Shown one piece after another: positions 23,319 through 35,569 of a stretch of 64,000 nt of DNA; position 1 is the stretch's first letter; each line of letters opens with the position of its first letter. The position numbers and the translations under genes were made by a program. The DNA is taken from contig NC_079478.1 in NCBI RefSeq assembly GCF_026230105.1, positions 12,601,653 through 12,665,652 of the forward strand, written 5' to 3'. The notes beneath the pieces were generated by a model. It was not told the origin of the DNA. It did not search any database and saw only the letters and a list, made by a program, of their open reading frames with translations. The stretch is from Diorhabda sublineata. Lineage: Eukaryota > Arthropoda > Insecta > Coleoptera > Chrysomelidae.

Positions 23319-24045
23319 CCAAGGCTGCTTTCACTACTATAGAAGGTGTTAATTTGAAAACGTAACATCCTCTTTATCTTGACTTAATTTTTAAGGATGA
23401 TTTGTGAGCAGATATGTCAACTTGTTATTTGAGCGAGGACAACCTTTGAAATCTTCATTGGAGAAGGGATTTCTATGACCTCATTTCTGAGGTCGTTTAG
23501 TGAGAAATCTATCTGGTGACAACTAAATTTTGATGACTTGAATTTCATACTTGACATTTTGTTTTTCCCAGTATTCGGAGAAAATAATAAAAAAGCACTT
23601 CACTGACTCCAATGCCACTACAGGCCGCTTGACATAATGCAATACAACGTGCAAGAAATTGCATGCAAGTCTCTGTAAATAGTAAAAGTAAGCAAATTCC
23701 TAACCTCAAATTTTATCTAATACTTTGGACCTAGTTTAACAATGAAAATTGCAAAGCTAAGTTTTAAGAAAGTCAAATGATCTGTTAAGCCATGTTAATG
23801 TCAAGATCTTGCAATATTGCGTCTTGCATTGCATTGCACATTGTATTGCATAATTTCAAGCGACCTTAAGAAAAATTTAGATAGTCGTTGGTTGCTTTTA
23901 CTGCTATAGAAGGTGGTACACTCTTTTCTTATGATAGATTATGATCTCATTCAAAGGTCATTTAACAACTAAACCACATACGTAACTTTTTTTGGACTTT
24001 GCGAGAAATCTGGTGGAAACAGTAAACAAGTTTCAGGTGTCAAAA
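23318..24045. repeat. Diverged direct repeat flanking a MITE
   Basis: Two blocks resemble each other in the same orientation. Near 23323-23347 the sequence reads GCTGCTTTCACTACTATAGA, against GGTTGCTTTTACTGCTATAG near 23893. Further on ATGACCTCATTTCTGAGGTC (23476) corresponds to ATGATCTCATTCAAAGGTC (about 23940), and AGAAATCT-GGTG is shared in both. The spacing inside the two blocks differs by indels. The repeats flank the MITE at 23620-23867, suggesting an old local duplication. Confidence 0.4.
23620..23867. mobile_element. MITE of about 250 bp
   Basis: Inverted ends: CAGGCCGCTTGACATAATGC followed by AATACAACGTGCAA at the left, and on the minus strand from about 23867 AAGGTCGCTTGAAATTATGC followed by AATACAATGTGCAA. 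This is about 34 bp with four or five differences. The interior has no coding capacity and is rich in GCAATGCAAT-type words. No clear target duplication is visible, so the superfamily is undecided (the CAGG start would allow hAT). It is a non-autonomous element. Confidence 0.65.
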
Positions 24046-24049
24046 ACGA

Positions 24050-25795
24050 TTTGTGATATTATTTCTATAAATAGGGGAATAAGGATAAAGTAGGATTATA
24101 TGAAGGTAATTTTTGAAATAATTTTAGTACTAGTATGTAACAAAATAATAGAAGAGCATTATTATCAGTTTAAAATTATTATTAAAATGATTATAAGTAA
24201 TATACCCGAACTAGTTTACTTTCACGAGCTGAAGGAAATGCGTTTATTATTTTTATTTATCATAACATCAGAGAGAAGCTGAAATTATTTATGGAAAACG
24301 TTGAAGATGCTCAAAAAGACCGTCAACATTATTAAATGAAAGATATCCGAATAGTCATTTGAAACATAAATATGCCCCGAAATTAGTTGTTAACAGTGCT
24401 AGTACCAAACCTGCTAGCAGAGAAAGTTTTCGTTCAAAATTTTACCAAAAATCACTTAAATGATACATTTAAATGAGGTACATTTACATGAATAATCTCT
24501 AATGGGATAATTTACCTTTATAATATTAATCCTCATGAATTGTAAGAACAAGAAAGTCAATAAAGAAATGAAATTCGATATCGGCATAGTATTAATAGCA
24601 ATATGAACAAAAATCACAACATTTTAATTCTTTCAGAACAAACCATATAGGTTTTAAAGAAGATGAGCGGGCATATGGACAATGGATTCACTCTTGAACT
24701 CGAAAGTATTCCTAAAAAAAAGGAGCTCTGTGTGCGCGAGAAAATTTTTTCTTATATGGGAAAGGGAAGTGTTGGTTTTCCGAAAAACTCCATAACCCTT
24801 TTATACGGTTACTCCTATAAAAAAACCTTCAGTAAATGTTGCTGTGATGGAATGTGGAATCAATTTTTGACGTCAAGTAATAGGGTTCTAATTGAGAAAA
24901 TGTGTCTTCTAGGCCATCCTGAATATCAAAATTAAAATTTGAATACAGAAATCCATTTTTCGTAAAAAAATGAGAGTTTACGTTCAACTCCTTTTCGTAC
25001 GGCCTTAAAACTACAATGTCCAATAATTTGGTGTTCTGCCCCATGTTCTGCTTCATTTGATACCTATGTACCTAAATATCTTCTCGGTAGTCCTTATCAA
25101 CAATATCCACTCATCCTTCAAATCAAATAAAATTATTTGTTCTGCTTAAATATTTCCTTGACAAAAAATCAACAACATATATATTATCTTGTAATTTATG
25201 TAATTTATGGAATTTAATAGAAACACTCATGAATTGAGTCCTCTGGAAACAAAGAACCTCTATGAACAGAACTTGAAATATTTTCATCTTAAGTTTAATT
25301 CACAATCAGCTCGTATCTCCTTTCCACCCTATACCCGTCAACGACAGACAGTGAGTAATTGCCAACTTTCAAGTCTGGAATCCCGAGATAGGTTTTCTCA
25401 CTTTTGGGGATTTTCATTCGAGGAAGTAGAGCTTGCCTCTTATCTAGGTTAAACTAATCTCAAGATCTTTTAGTAAAAACTTTGCGTAAATATTAAAATG
25501 TTGAAGCAACGGGAATTAATCAACTCTTTCTTTCTCTTATCATTATAATACGTAATGGAACTGTTATGTCGAAAAACGCAACCAATACTTCGGTATACCT
25601 GATATCCTCAAAAAATATAATTCGATTTCATATTATATTATTATATTACAAAAATATGAATAAAATGTAGTTTAGACACGTAGTGGTGTTTGGAAATATT
25701 ATATATTGTTTTAGTTCTCTAAAAAGCAAGTCGGAAAGTTGAGGATGTTATGCCACCAAATTTCACGTTCTACCTGAGAATAATGAATAAATTAT
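24050..25795. other. Unassigned stretch
   Basis: Open frames at 24663-24935 and 25207-25452 (+) are 80-90 codons long. The first has a Lys-rich segment and several Cys but no family I know. There is no terminal-repeat pair. Confidence 0.35.
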
Positions 25796-25802
25796 GCTGG
25801 TA

Positions 25803-26550
25803 GCGACTTCCAATGTCAATTGCAGATTACAAAAACCAGTTCGAAACACTTTCCGAAATTTTGTTTGATCTATCATAGGCATAAATACCTCATTATATAA
25901 ATTTATTATTTTTATAAATACTTTTAAAAATATGTTTATCTTATGCGAGAAAGTATTCGTCAAAAGGCAAACGAATCAATATAAATTGAACGGCATTGGG
26001 CGCAGTTATTTAGACAGATGCACTTAATGGTAGTCGTATTTGGAAAAAAATCATTATTATACCTAGCTTTGCTACAACTGAATATTAAATTATAAAACGA
26101 AAAAAGAAAAAAAAACGAGTAAAATGTATCTGCCTGTAAGGGCATTTGGTTCAAACTAGGTAGCCCAAGCTGAAATTCAATACATCGTCACTATCAACGC
26201 AAATAATCTTGTCGCCATCGCACGATCCTTGACTATTTGGTTATTGTCCATCCGTTTATCCAGTTTTTATAACTACATGCTGACAAAACTTGACGCAATG
26301 TTTCTAAACTAGTATAATTGCATTTTGGATAATGATTTCAGTTTTTCTTCACATGTTTTTCGGTTCTGTGAAGAATCCACAGCAAACTTTTTCGTGACAA
26401 CTTGATAAATCGAAAATTTGCATTATCAGATTGCTGAATATTTTCCTTTTCTAAACATTCGAATATATTTAAAATAACTTGTTGTGTTTGTATATCTTAA
26501 TTAAACATTATTTTTCATTTCTTAATTTGGTATGAGTACCGTGCCTGGAT
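25803..26550 (-). mobile_element. Internally deleted, inverted copy of the nested DDE_3 element
   Basis: On the minus strand this matches two parts of the element at 20058-21786. Its 26165-26550 part corresponds to 20119-20690 (shared stretches include GGAAAATATTCAGCAATCTG and TGGCGACAAGATTATTTGCG). Its 25803-26100 part corresponds to 21525-21783 (shared TTAAGTGCATCTG, AAAAGTATTTATAAAAAT and TAGATCAAACAAAATT). The transposase catalytic core in between (about 20700-21500 of the other copy) is missing. One terminal repeat, CTTCCAATGTCAATTGCAGA at 25807, is recognisable; the other end is blurred. It is a non-autonomous derivative. Confidence 0.75.
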
Positions 26551-26559
26551 TGATTTAGA

Positions 26560-28720
26560 TCAAAATTGTATGATTTCAACAAAACTTTAGATATTGAAAA
26601 TTATGGAATATCTCCACTAAATAAGCCTTCGTTGAGCTAGACTAGTGCTAGTCGATTAAAAGAGCAACAAGTGTGGTATGAGGAATATAGTGTAATGTTT
26701 TTCTTATTTATTCATATTGTTTTTATAATTGGGGTATATTTATAAACACTCTTTTTCACTTATTTAATTTACTTAAATACTTACACTAGACTCAACCAAT
26801 ACAATAATTAATTATTCACGGTTTAGTTTCCTATTTCGTTCCGTTCACTGGGATTTTTCATTATAAACTAACAAACTCCGGAAAACAAACTCGTTTATAT
26901 ACCCAAAACGAATTTCTCATAAGTTCTATACAAATATACAAACAAAGCAAATGAATAAAAAGTAATTTCCAGAAATCAGTTCTAAAAAAACAATATACAC
27001 ACATTGGCGCAGTTATAAAAACAAACATTCAATGCGCGGCGAGTTCGCCAAATTTTAAAATTCCATTATTACCTGACAGGACCGCCCTCACGTCCTATGT
27101 CGTGGAAGAGTTCGTAACAGTATAAATATATATAAAAAATCAAACTTTGCACAAAAAAAAATATGAACAACTGAAGAAATGCTAGTAAGAAGAATTATTT
27201 TTAATTTTAGATCTGCTAAATATTTTGCCGAAATATTCGATATTGTTTGTAAGACTTGATTGATTTTTGAAAAATACTGTAAAACTTTTTGATACTAATA
27301 AACATTCCCACATTTTTTTACTATTATTTGATAAACTGTAGTTATAGAAGAAGTAGTAACATCGAGCTTGTTACTCTCATAATCCTACTTCTGTATTTAT
27401 AATGATGCCATCATTTCAGAAAGTTATCGTTTACTTCAGGCGACATTATTACAGTGTTATACGATCCTCTAACTGCACACTTGGTTGGTTTTTACTACGT
27501 CTAGCTCATTCCCTTGAGCCAACTCTCTGGATTTAAATTGATCCCTAGACTCTTTGCCAATTAGGTTTCTGATACTTCCATGGCATAAGCTATTCTGCAC
27601 GTATTTTAACCGGTTTATTTCGTCTTGAACTTTCTTCGTTCCCAGATAATTAAAAATGCAAAATCGTTCCAATTAATCCGTAAATCTTAACCGATGAATT
27701 TTGATACATTATAAAATACATACATTAATAAAAGTTTGTCTGATTCAAATTATAGGTTGAATCAACAATATGTGCTTCATCTAGTGTACAAATCAATGTT
27801 ATATATCCAATTAACAAAATTTGTTATTCTCTATACCTAGTTTTTCAATTACCCTTGTACCTTCATGTCAATGTTTGTAGTTCACTACAATCAAATATAA
27901 TGTAATGGATATTCGATTTCGATTGCCAATAGCTTTTAGCACTCTCGCCAACTACACGTCCTTCATTGAAGTATCTAGCCGAATGTAAAGCCTTTGGTAA
28001 ACAAATTGCTTGCTTAGGTTAGAGGACGCAACTCAAATAAGAGAATTAGTGAATAACAATGTTGAAGTGTATCCAACAAAATAAACATTATGTCAAACCG
28101 ACTTAAATCATGTAACAAATTACATCTACTGTAATTCTTTTTTCTAGTAATTTGTATACGTGTCTTTTCCAAATTATATCTATTCGAATCACTTTTATTT
28201 TATTTCAACAATCTCCCCACGGTTTTCTGTTATTCCAATCATACAATTTATTATTATGTTTTTTTTTTAATGAAAAATTTATAGAATGAAATAATAAAAT
28301 CATGATTATATTTTGTTATACCTGTTATCAATTCTGGTTGGTACTGTGATATCTCAGTTTTATATGGACTGAAAAATAAATAAAGGGTGAAAATCAGTTT
28401 TATCATCAGTTTTTTTAATACCAACTTTAAGCTCTTCCTTTCTCTCAAAATTATCGTAGAACAACTTTTCAAGAAAATGGTTTTTATTAAAAATTGTACT
28501 GATGTCTAACACCTTAATAGTATATTATGTACAATTAAGTCAGGTCAAGGACGATTCAAAAAAAGAAATTTTTTGACTGGAATATATTGAACAGCAAAAA
28601 TATTATTGGTTGGTTTATTGTGCAGCATTGGGAGGAAGTGCAACTAAATATATTTCATTTACTTGTTAGCTAATGCAAAGGCTTCGACTTCAATCAAGAA
28701 ACAATTCAATATTTTTTTCA
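26560..28720. other. Unassigned stretch
   Basis: No recognised gene. A GC-richer patch at 27000-27110 (GGCGCAGTT, GCGCGGCGAG) stands out from its surroundings but has no open frame or repeat that I can name. Confidence 0.35.
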
Positions 28721-28724
28721 ATAA

Positions 28725-29153
28725 ACCGTGGATTGCAAACATGCCGTTGCCGTTGCGGTTTGCTCTTACAAAATTAAAAACATTGAAATGCATAAGACCA
28801 TTCATATTTGCCGTTTGACGTCGCCATCTGCCTTTGGTGCCTTTCAACATAAACTTTGTATGTTCGTAGCAACTTTTGTAGCAATATAAAAGTACCAATC
28901 ACATTCGTTTGCGTTCGTCACGTGATTTTGTCTAATACTTCTAATAAAAAAACCCTTAATCCATAAATCCATAAACACCGGATACAAAAATATCACGAAA
29001 ACAGAAAGCAGTACACACTTAAAACCTAATAACAAAATTTTTAGGTTAACGGCAGCAACGTCAAGTTTAAGAATAGGGTCAATAGATGTCAAACGGCAAA
29101 CTTCACCCGCGAACGGCAACGGCTAACAGAAAGTCAAGTTTATGAATCGGCCT
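28725..29153. mobile_element. Candidate terminal-inverted-repeat element with GCCGTTGCC motifs
   Basis: On the minus strand the right end at 29153 starts GGCCGATTCATAAACTTGAC and continues to GCCGTTGCCGTT and TTTGCCGTTTGAC. The left arm on the plus strand has the same words, GCCGTTGCCGTTGCGG (28742) and TTTGCCGTTTGACGTC (about 28809), separated by an insertion of about 40 bp. The outermost left terminus is poorly conserved. Two open frames on the minus strand (28659-28898 and 28844-29119) cross it but look like by-products of the repeats. Probably a MITE with long subterminal inverted repeats; superfamily unknown. Confidence 0.45.
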
Positions 29154-29159
29154 TTAGTC

Positions 29160-30980
29160 TTTAGCAATAACATGAGTTTAAAAAAAGCCTCTTGTTTCGC
29201 TAGAGGTACAGCTATTCAACAACAATATTCCAATACTAATCATATTGTTAGAAATAAAAACATGAAAAGTTTACTTTTAATTCTACCTATAATTATAAAG
29301 TATGAAATGTCAAAGTGATTCGATAATTATTAAAGTTATTTAGATCGAATAGAAACTGGATTTTTCTCATCATTGATTGAACCCTAGTGCTTCTCACATT
29401 GCATGTCAACTTTTTTCTATTTTTCTCTGAACATTAATGTTTCTCTTCGCCGTAACAAAAGCCCTTTTATTAATGTACAGGTGGTAAAAATGATTTTCGT
29501 TTCCTGTAAATAATCGTATTTTCTTTTTCATTTCATAGAATACTCAAGTTTCTCTGAGGATAACATATAAAAATAGCCTTGCTACGCGAGTGTTCTGCTT
29601 GAAAGAAAATTGCCCGTTTTAGACAAGTTTCTTACGTTTAGGAGCATTAAATTGAATGTAGGTGAATGTTGAAATTAAATCACAGAACCTTTTTATAAAC
29701 TTTTCCTATAAAAAATAAATAGCTTGATATTAATTTGAAACTTTTAAAAGGTTTTCCAAAAGGAAAAACTCATCAAATGAACTGTGAAATCCCCTAGCTG
29801 TAATCGGAAAGGAATATCAAACTTAAATTTTTCCAAGGGAAAGTCATAATTTTCCGTACACTGTTAAAAAACAGAATATCTGAAATTCTTTTATTTTAGC
29901 AAGAACAAAACTAATATTTTATATTTTCAAAATCTTTCTAGTAATGTCATTATTTGGCGTGATTCTAATACCAGCCATGAAATTTTAACTTCTATTTCAA
30001 TGTTTCAACTCGTGATTGTAGTTGTCATGAAGATTAGACAACTCGTAACGGAAGATTATGATGTTTGGTATTTCAATTATAAAATGAAAAACAAAATTAA
30101 AATATATATTTACAATGTAATGCAGTAAAATATATTTTATATATATAGCAAATAACAAAAAGTACTCTGGACAGTATTTGAAAGTGTCATCCATGTAAAA
30201 CGTTTTTGGTTAAATAAATTTAAATTTATTCCAGATTCAAATGTAATTATGTTAATAGTTAAATCATTGTGCACAAAAATTTTTTTCTCGATCAGTTTTT
30301 AAAAAACCTGTATTATTTATAAAATTGTAAATTTAGATTATGTAACCTAACCTATCCTGAAGGATTTAGAAATTCTAGGTTTTCATTTTTGGTCTTTCCA
30401 ACTTTAAAAAGTGGATTAGGTACTAAATTCCAGGTAATACTCTTAATGAATCTACCAAGAGCTGTAATATATACACGGACTACCTTTTCGTTTACCTGAA
30501 ATATACCCATCCCGAGTTGACGCACCTTATCTCAACAGATTGAAAATTATCACGAGTTGTAGCGCAAACCTCTTAACAGAATCTCATTTAAGAATATCAA
30601 GTTTTTATAGATTTATAAGAATAAAATAACAACAACGTCTCACGGAATTATTGACCTTGGACAGTCGTTAAAAAAAATCTCAAGCGTGCCTCAGAAATAG
30701 CATTGTACCTAATATGTGCCAGTTTTCTGCAAATTAGACCTACCCATACACACATTGATAGAGTTAAAAATACCAAATATCAAACAATTTCAATTTTTCT
30801 GCTATATTGGAACCATTATTGTGCATAAAATGTATAAACATTAATAGCTATACGTTGTTTATACCTTGTCTAGAATTTCATTCGGTTAGTGAGCTTTTAT
30901 CCGCGTTAATCACGCTTGCGGACAATTATAGCAGCTACAATTTGTAAACAACACAGTACTATATTATGTGGAAATATTAC
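29160..30980. other. Unassigned stretch
   Basis: Very AT-rich, no recognised gene. A short AACCTAACCT motif is at 30344-30353. Confidence 0.35.
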
Positions 30981-30984
30981 ATAA

Positions 30985-32160
30985 TTTATTTAAATTTAAG
31001 AAATTGCAGGTACAATGTAATGAGCCATCGATGCCCTTGAAAAGAGACGCGATATGGTTGCACATGCACTTGGTGTTAACCAGAGTACAGTGAAAAATAT
31101 TATCAAGCAAGGCGAAAATATTGAAAAGGGTAGAGGCATCATTCCACATGAAACACAATAGATGTAAAACGAAAAAAAAAATATAAACTCTGATATATCT
31201 CTAGATAGTGCTTAGAAATTTTAAGGACGTGGGTTTCGGTGATGGTGAAGACACTTTGCGTAAAGTCATTAATAATATAGGTTTTCATGACATAAAATAA
31301 AAACTGACTGCAAGCTACTGACAAAGCGACATATCATTAAATAATTGAGGATAATGTTTTACCCGTAAGAAGAAGCCGGTGAGAAGGGTCGACACATTAT
31401 CTACAATGACTGAAGCTTATCAAAAATCTTGGTCTGATAACAGTAAGGAAAGACAAATGGGAAGTCGTTAATCATAGTCCATGCAGGATATGAAAATCTA
31501 TACATATCAAATGCTTACCTGTTCAAATCAGAAACCAAGCATTGTGATTTTAATGACGAAAAAAACAATTTCAACTACAAAAAATGGCTTGAGATCAAAG
31601 TCATCATCTTTATAAAATTTATCACTGCGTAATGTTCTTGTCATTGATAATGCATTATACCAAGGTCGGAAGTTTATAAAATTTCCTACACCCTTATTTC
31701 GAAAAAACGAAAGGAAACAGTGGATACGTTACTCAAATATTTCAAGTCCGAAAATATGCTACAAGTAGACACATTAAATATTAATGAGTTTTTGAGTCCA
31801 GAGTGAAGCTAGTCCAGAGTTATTTTAGCACAACATGGTAACAATATTCGACGATTGCTACCATCTCACCCCGATCTCACTCAATTGAACTTATTTGAAC
31901 GGATCTTGACGAGACGCTGCACATGGAAACAATACATGCTGAAAATCTCTGCGAATAATTTTTCGACAATTTTTCCTCATTAGTATGACAATGTCACCAG
32001 TATACTCTCAAATTTAAAAACGATTCTCTTAAATTGGAACCAGTGATAGATGTAGTAACAGATCAAATTATGATTATTCTTCACAGCATTTCGGGAAATG
32101 ATGATGATATAGTGAATTCTAACATTGAAAATAGTGAACTCGTTTATAGAGATTCATAGA
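30985..32160 (+). pseudogene. DDE_3 (IS630-like) transposase relic
   Basis: N-terminal helix-turn-helix region at 31024-31140: MVAHALGVNQSTVKNIIKQG. Next come RKKKPVRRVDTLSTM (about 31367-31420), then SLIIVHAGYENLYISNAYLF and CDFNDEKNNFNYKKWLEIK. LRNVLVIDNALYQ (about 31625-31665) has the second catalytic Asp (family: VVIDNAPYH). ILAQHGNNIRRLLPSHPDLT, from about 31825, corresponds to the MAEHGHxVLRLPPYHPDLNPIEL block with the last catalytic residue lost. The order and spacing match the DDE_3 transposase at 20.5-21.4 kb but the sequence is much diverged, so it is a related family rather than a recent copy. Many stops and frameshifts; element ends not found. Confidence 0.65.
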
Positions 32161-32199
32161 TATTGAGTGTGCACAACATGTTGCACTTCAATATCATCG

Positions 32200-33570
32200 A
32201 AATATTGGCTTAGAGTTTAAGCTCAATATATAGCAGTTTGAAGATAATCTAGCGATAGACAAAGTTTCTCGAAACCTTCTTACTTTAGTCCTGAACCTCA
32301 ATGAATGTAACTTGATGTAAGAATGTTAAACGACTTCTGATATCATGAAGCATTCTCAGCTACAAATGTCAACTAATGTTTCAACCTTCCACATTATATA
32401 GAGTTATAAAGATGTATAAATTAGTATCTTAGTACAGAATAAACGGAATATTCATGTTTTATGAGAAAGTCTGGAATACTATATCCAAACTTTAAGCTAT
32501 GAAGATGAGAAATATGATATATAGTAGGTAAATAAATATACCTTCTATCTTATTCTCGGGATTTTCTCCTCGGTTATTCTACTGTCGCATTTGAGTACAA
32601 TGAAGTCTCCGTTCTTTTTTGTACATGTCACAGTCCAACTGAACTGGGACAAGTACATAAACCAAGCATTTGACATATTCAACCAAGAAATTCTTATGAA
32701 AAAACTATATATAATATGATTTTTAATCATCTCCAATATATTGTTCATCTCCAATGTAAACAATGGACACCATAACCAAAGTAGAATATTAAATTGAATA
32801 AACCAAATTGAACCATCTCTCCAGAAGACTTGACTGTTCATAATTGTTTGTGATTTTTGTTTGCTTTTAAATAATCCAAAAAAATTTAGCTACAAAGCAA
32901 AAATGAAATGAAGAAAAAATTCATATTTTACTTCACTGAGGACACAGCATAAGTGAATGTTTTATATATAAATGCCAAATCTTTGTTTAATTTCTTCCTA
33001 AAACTATTATTGAATCTATCAATGGTATGATGCGAAGAATCTGAGTCACATTCGTTCTTATCGACATCCATCGATGTCATCTGTTAAATCGTGTAGGTAA
33101 AAACGAAGAGAAAAACATTAAACTAGAAATTCCTGAAACCCAAAAGCGGCAAAACTTTCTTTCGAATCTACCGCACATACAAAAAAAACTAACAACCAAT
33201 TTCACTTCTATCTCTCCTCATCCTTCGGATCCTGTGATCGCATCCCGAAACCCCTGGCATTTATCGCTGTTCATTCCTCAACACCTATCCATCAAGCTGT
33301 CATTGACCCGTAAGGAAGAATAGAATCGCCTTTTTAGAACATTTATAGTACAAGAAAACTTAATTTTCAACAAAATATCACTTATTAGAATATTTTTAGA
33401 TATTCATTCGGTTTGAGTTCTATTAAATTTAATTATATTTGCTCATACATATAAAAAAAAACCTCATAAATCGAGTCTTTAGATCAAAAATTGAGGCTTG
33501 CAATGATAGATCGCCGCACTTTAGTAAGTGTGGAATACTTTTCGAAATATAATAGACTGAAATTATTACA
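32200..33570. other. Unassigned stretch with one open frame lacking a start
   Basis: A 92-codon frame without stop runs from 33045 to the TAG at 33321 (+). It has no ATG and is richer in Pro and Ser than the flanks (middle part reads FTSISPHPSDPVIASRN). It could be an internal exon or chance. The rest shows nothing recognisable. Confidence 0.3.
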
Positions 33571-33578
33571 TACTTATA

Positions 33579-34759
33579 CACTCAACAGCAAAAAAATTGG
33601 ACACCTCATATTTTTCCTATTAAAAGCTAATTTTCAGCAATGTGTTTGTTTTTGCGGTTATTCTACTTATCACAGAGAATGTGGGGTATATGTCCATTAA
33701 ATTATTACCTTCAGGATTAGTAAACAATTAGATAAAACTCAGATTTGAATTATTTGTCTTGAAATTGATTTACCTGTCGGACCTATTCTAAACTGTAAGT
33801 AGTTTTTCGCACATTTAAACATCTAATTTATTCACCAAGCCTTTTCTGTGATTAACAGACATGTTTTTTATTTTGGTTCAGAATAAGGCTTCCCTCAAAT
33901 GTTGGTATAGCTCGAACTGATGCCTTGGCCAGAGAAGGCCGGAACTTACGGTACCCTGCCGAAACGTTTGGGGTAGCTAAGTCTATCATTCACTGGTAGG
34001 TACGATAGAAGTGCCCACAGTGGGCGACCAAGGGCAACAACGGCATTAGACAATCGATTTATTACGCTGTCGGTATTGAGAGAACGACATTTAACGGTTC
34101 CTGAGGTTCAGGAAGGACGTCCCGCGACAGAGCCCGAACTCCTAGAAAAGCATCAAAGAAAAAGGCCGATCAGTATTCTCATGGGAATCTGGAGCAATGG
34201 GGAACTGTTTTATTCAAGGATGAGTTTCGATTTGGTCTTTATCACCCAGATGATCGAGATATAGTGTGCAGAAGACCGGTGGAGCGATTTGCTCGATGTA
34301 TCATTCGTGAATCACGCCCTTTTGAAAGATCAGTACAGTGGCCTATACGATATCCCGATATGAATCCCTCATAGCATTTGTGGGATAATTTAGGGAGGCG
34401 TGCTAGACGCCATCATCCTCCTCCTAGTAACTTAAATCAGCTCCAATTGCTCTTTGAGAAGAATGGGATGTTATGCCGGTGGAGTACGTCCAGAATTCAA
34501 TTTCTAGCAGAGGAAGTAATACCCGCTATTAGAATTACATAAATTGTTAGAAAACCTAATACAAATGAAGAATACAATTTTTTAAAAATATTCATCATTT
34601 TTTCTTTATTCTGTATTTTTTTGTAAATAATCAATGAAAATTATTTTATTCTGTCAGATTTTCTTCAAATAACACATGAATAAAACAATTCTTATTATAA
34701 ATTGAAAAAAATTAAAATTATAAGAACAAATCTAAGTCCGGTTTTTTTGCTGATAAGTT
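33579..34759. mobile_element. Complete-ended Tc1-like transposon, dead
   Basis: Left end CACTCAACAGCAAAAAAATT at 33579 pairs with the right end read on the minus strand from 34759, AACTTATCAGCAAAAAAACC. Both abut TATA, consistent with TA target duplication. The element is about 1.18 kb, shorter than typical Tc1 elements (about 1.6 kb). It encodes a decayed transposase on the plus strand. Confidence 0.75.
33895..34542 (+). pseudogene. Tc1-like transposase remnant
   Basis: Blocks in order: RTDALAREGRNLRYPAETFG and VAKSIIHW (N-terminal helix-turn-helix), GRPRATTALDNRFITLSVLR (34023-34085; the GRPR hinge between the two DNA-binding subdomains), ERHLTVPEVQ, then after a deletion KRPISILMGIW. FKDEFRFGLYHPDDRDIVCR has the first catalytic Asp (DESRFGL in the family). 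RPVERFARC follows, and finally VQWPIRYPDMNPS with a stop, then HLWDNLGRRARRH carrying the Tc1 signature WP-x-x-SPDLNPIEHLWDxLGRR. The segment between the first Asp block and VQWPIRYPDM is too short and lacks the DNA-Pro-His region of the second catalytic Asp. Internal deletions plus stops make it inactive. Confidence 0.8.
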
Positions 34760-34764
34760 TATAC

Positions 34765-35560
34765 AGTTTCTTTTCTAATAGATTTTTTAGTGCACATTTT
34801 GAAAAACACTTTTAAGCTAGATCATTATTTGTTCCTCAGTATATTTCGGTTTATTTTCTATATGTGCGATTTCAATAATAAATACAAAATTTCACAACTA
34901 TTTCAAGAGTTGTTGCATGAAAAATATTCTTTTATTTGATTCATGTAATTTCACTAACGATCGCTTCTATTTAAAATAAGACTCACGCTTCCTTGTTATA
35001 CAAATAACTATTATCAAACATTCAACCAAGTAATTTCGCCTGAACTATAGGAAAAACTTTTGCACGCCATATATCGTCTCTCCAGAACGGAGGGGCCTCC
35101 TCTTTTCATCTATCGATATATACCGGCGATAGCGCTGCATGTAGAGTGCTGGCCCTTACATCAAATTCTGGCTTTGTTTTCAAACGACAACGTGGGTTGT
35201 GGCAATAATTCGAGCTGTTCCTTTGTTCCTCTGCCACTGCCACTAACACACAGTATTTACTGCTTTTGGTATGAATGTTACTCATACCGGGGTATATAGT
35301 GATGTCTATTGCTTGTTAGCATCATGTTTATTATTGTTTGCTATCGTGTTATTATTATGTACTGAGTATCACTTTCATAATTCCGATATATAAAATTTAT
35401 TTTTGCTGATATACACTGTGTTTACATATTTGAATAGTTATTACTATTCAGGGTCACCAATCCAACAATGTTATGTAATTAACTCTCATAGAAAGATATA
35501 CAACCGTGTTCATGATAAGTATGGTGTCAAAAAAGTAGAAGGTATATGAGGCAAGTATAC
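34765..35560. other. Unassigned stretch with a GC-richer patch
   Basis: A 79-codon frame at 35060-35299 (+) lies in a distinctly less AT-rich patch. It contains several Cys and a Pro/Leu run but no recognisable domain. It might be a decayed exon or element piece. Confidence 0.3.
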
Positions 35561-35569
35561 CTACATATA

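Noticed and set aside
24663..24935. A 90-codon plus-strand frame as a host gene
   Set aside because: No recognisable domain, and a different frame is equally open on the other strand (24829-25056). Not supported.
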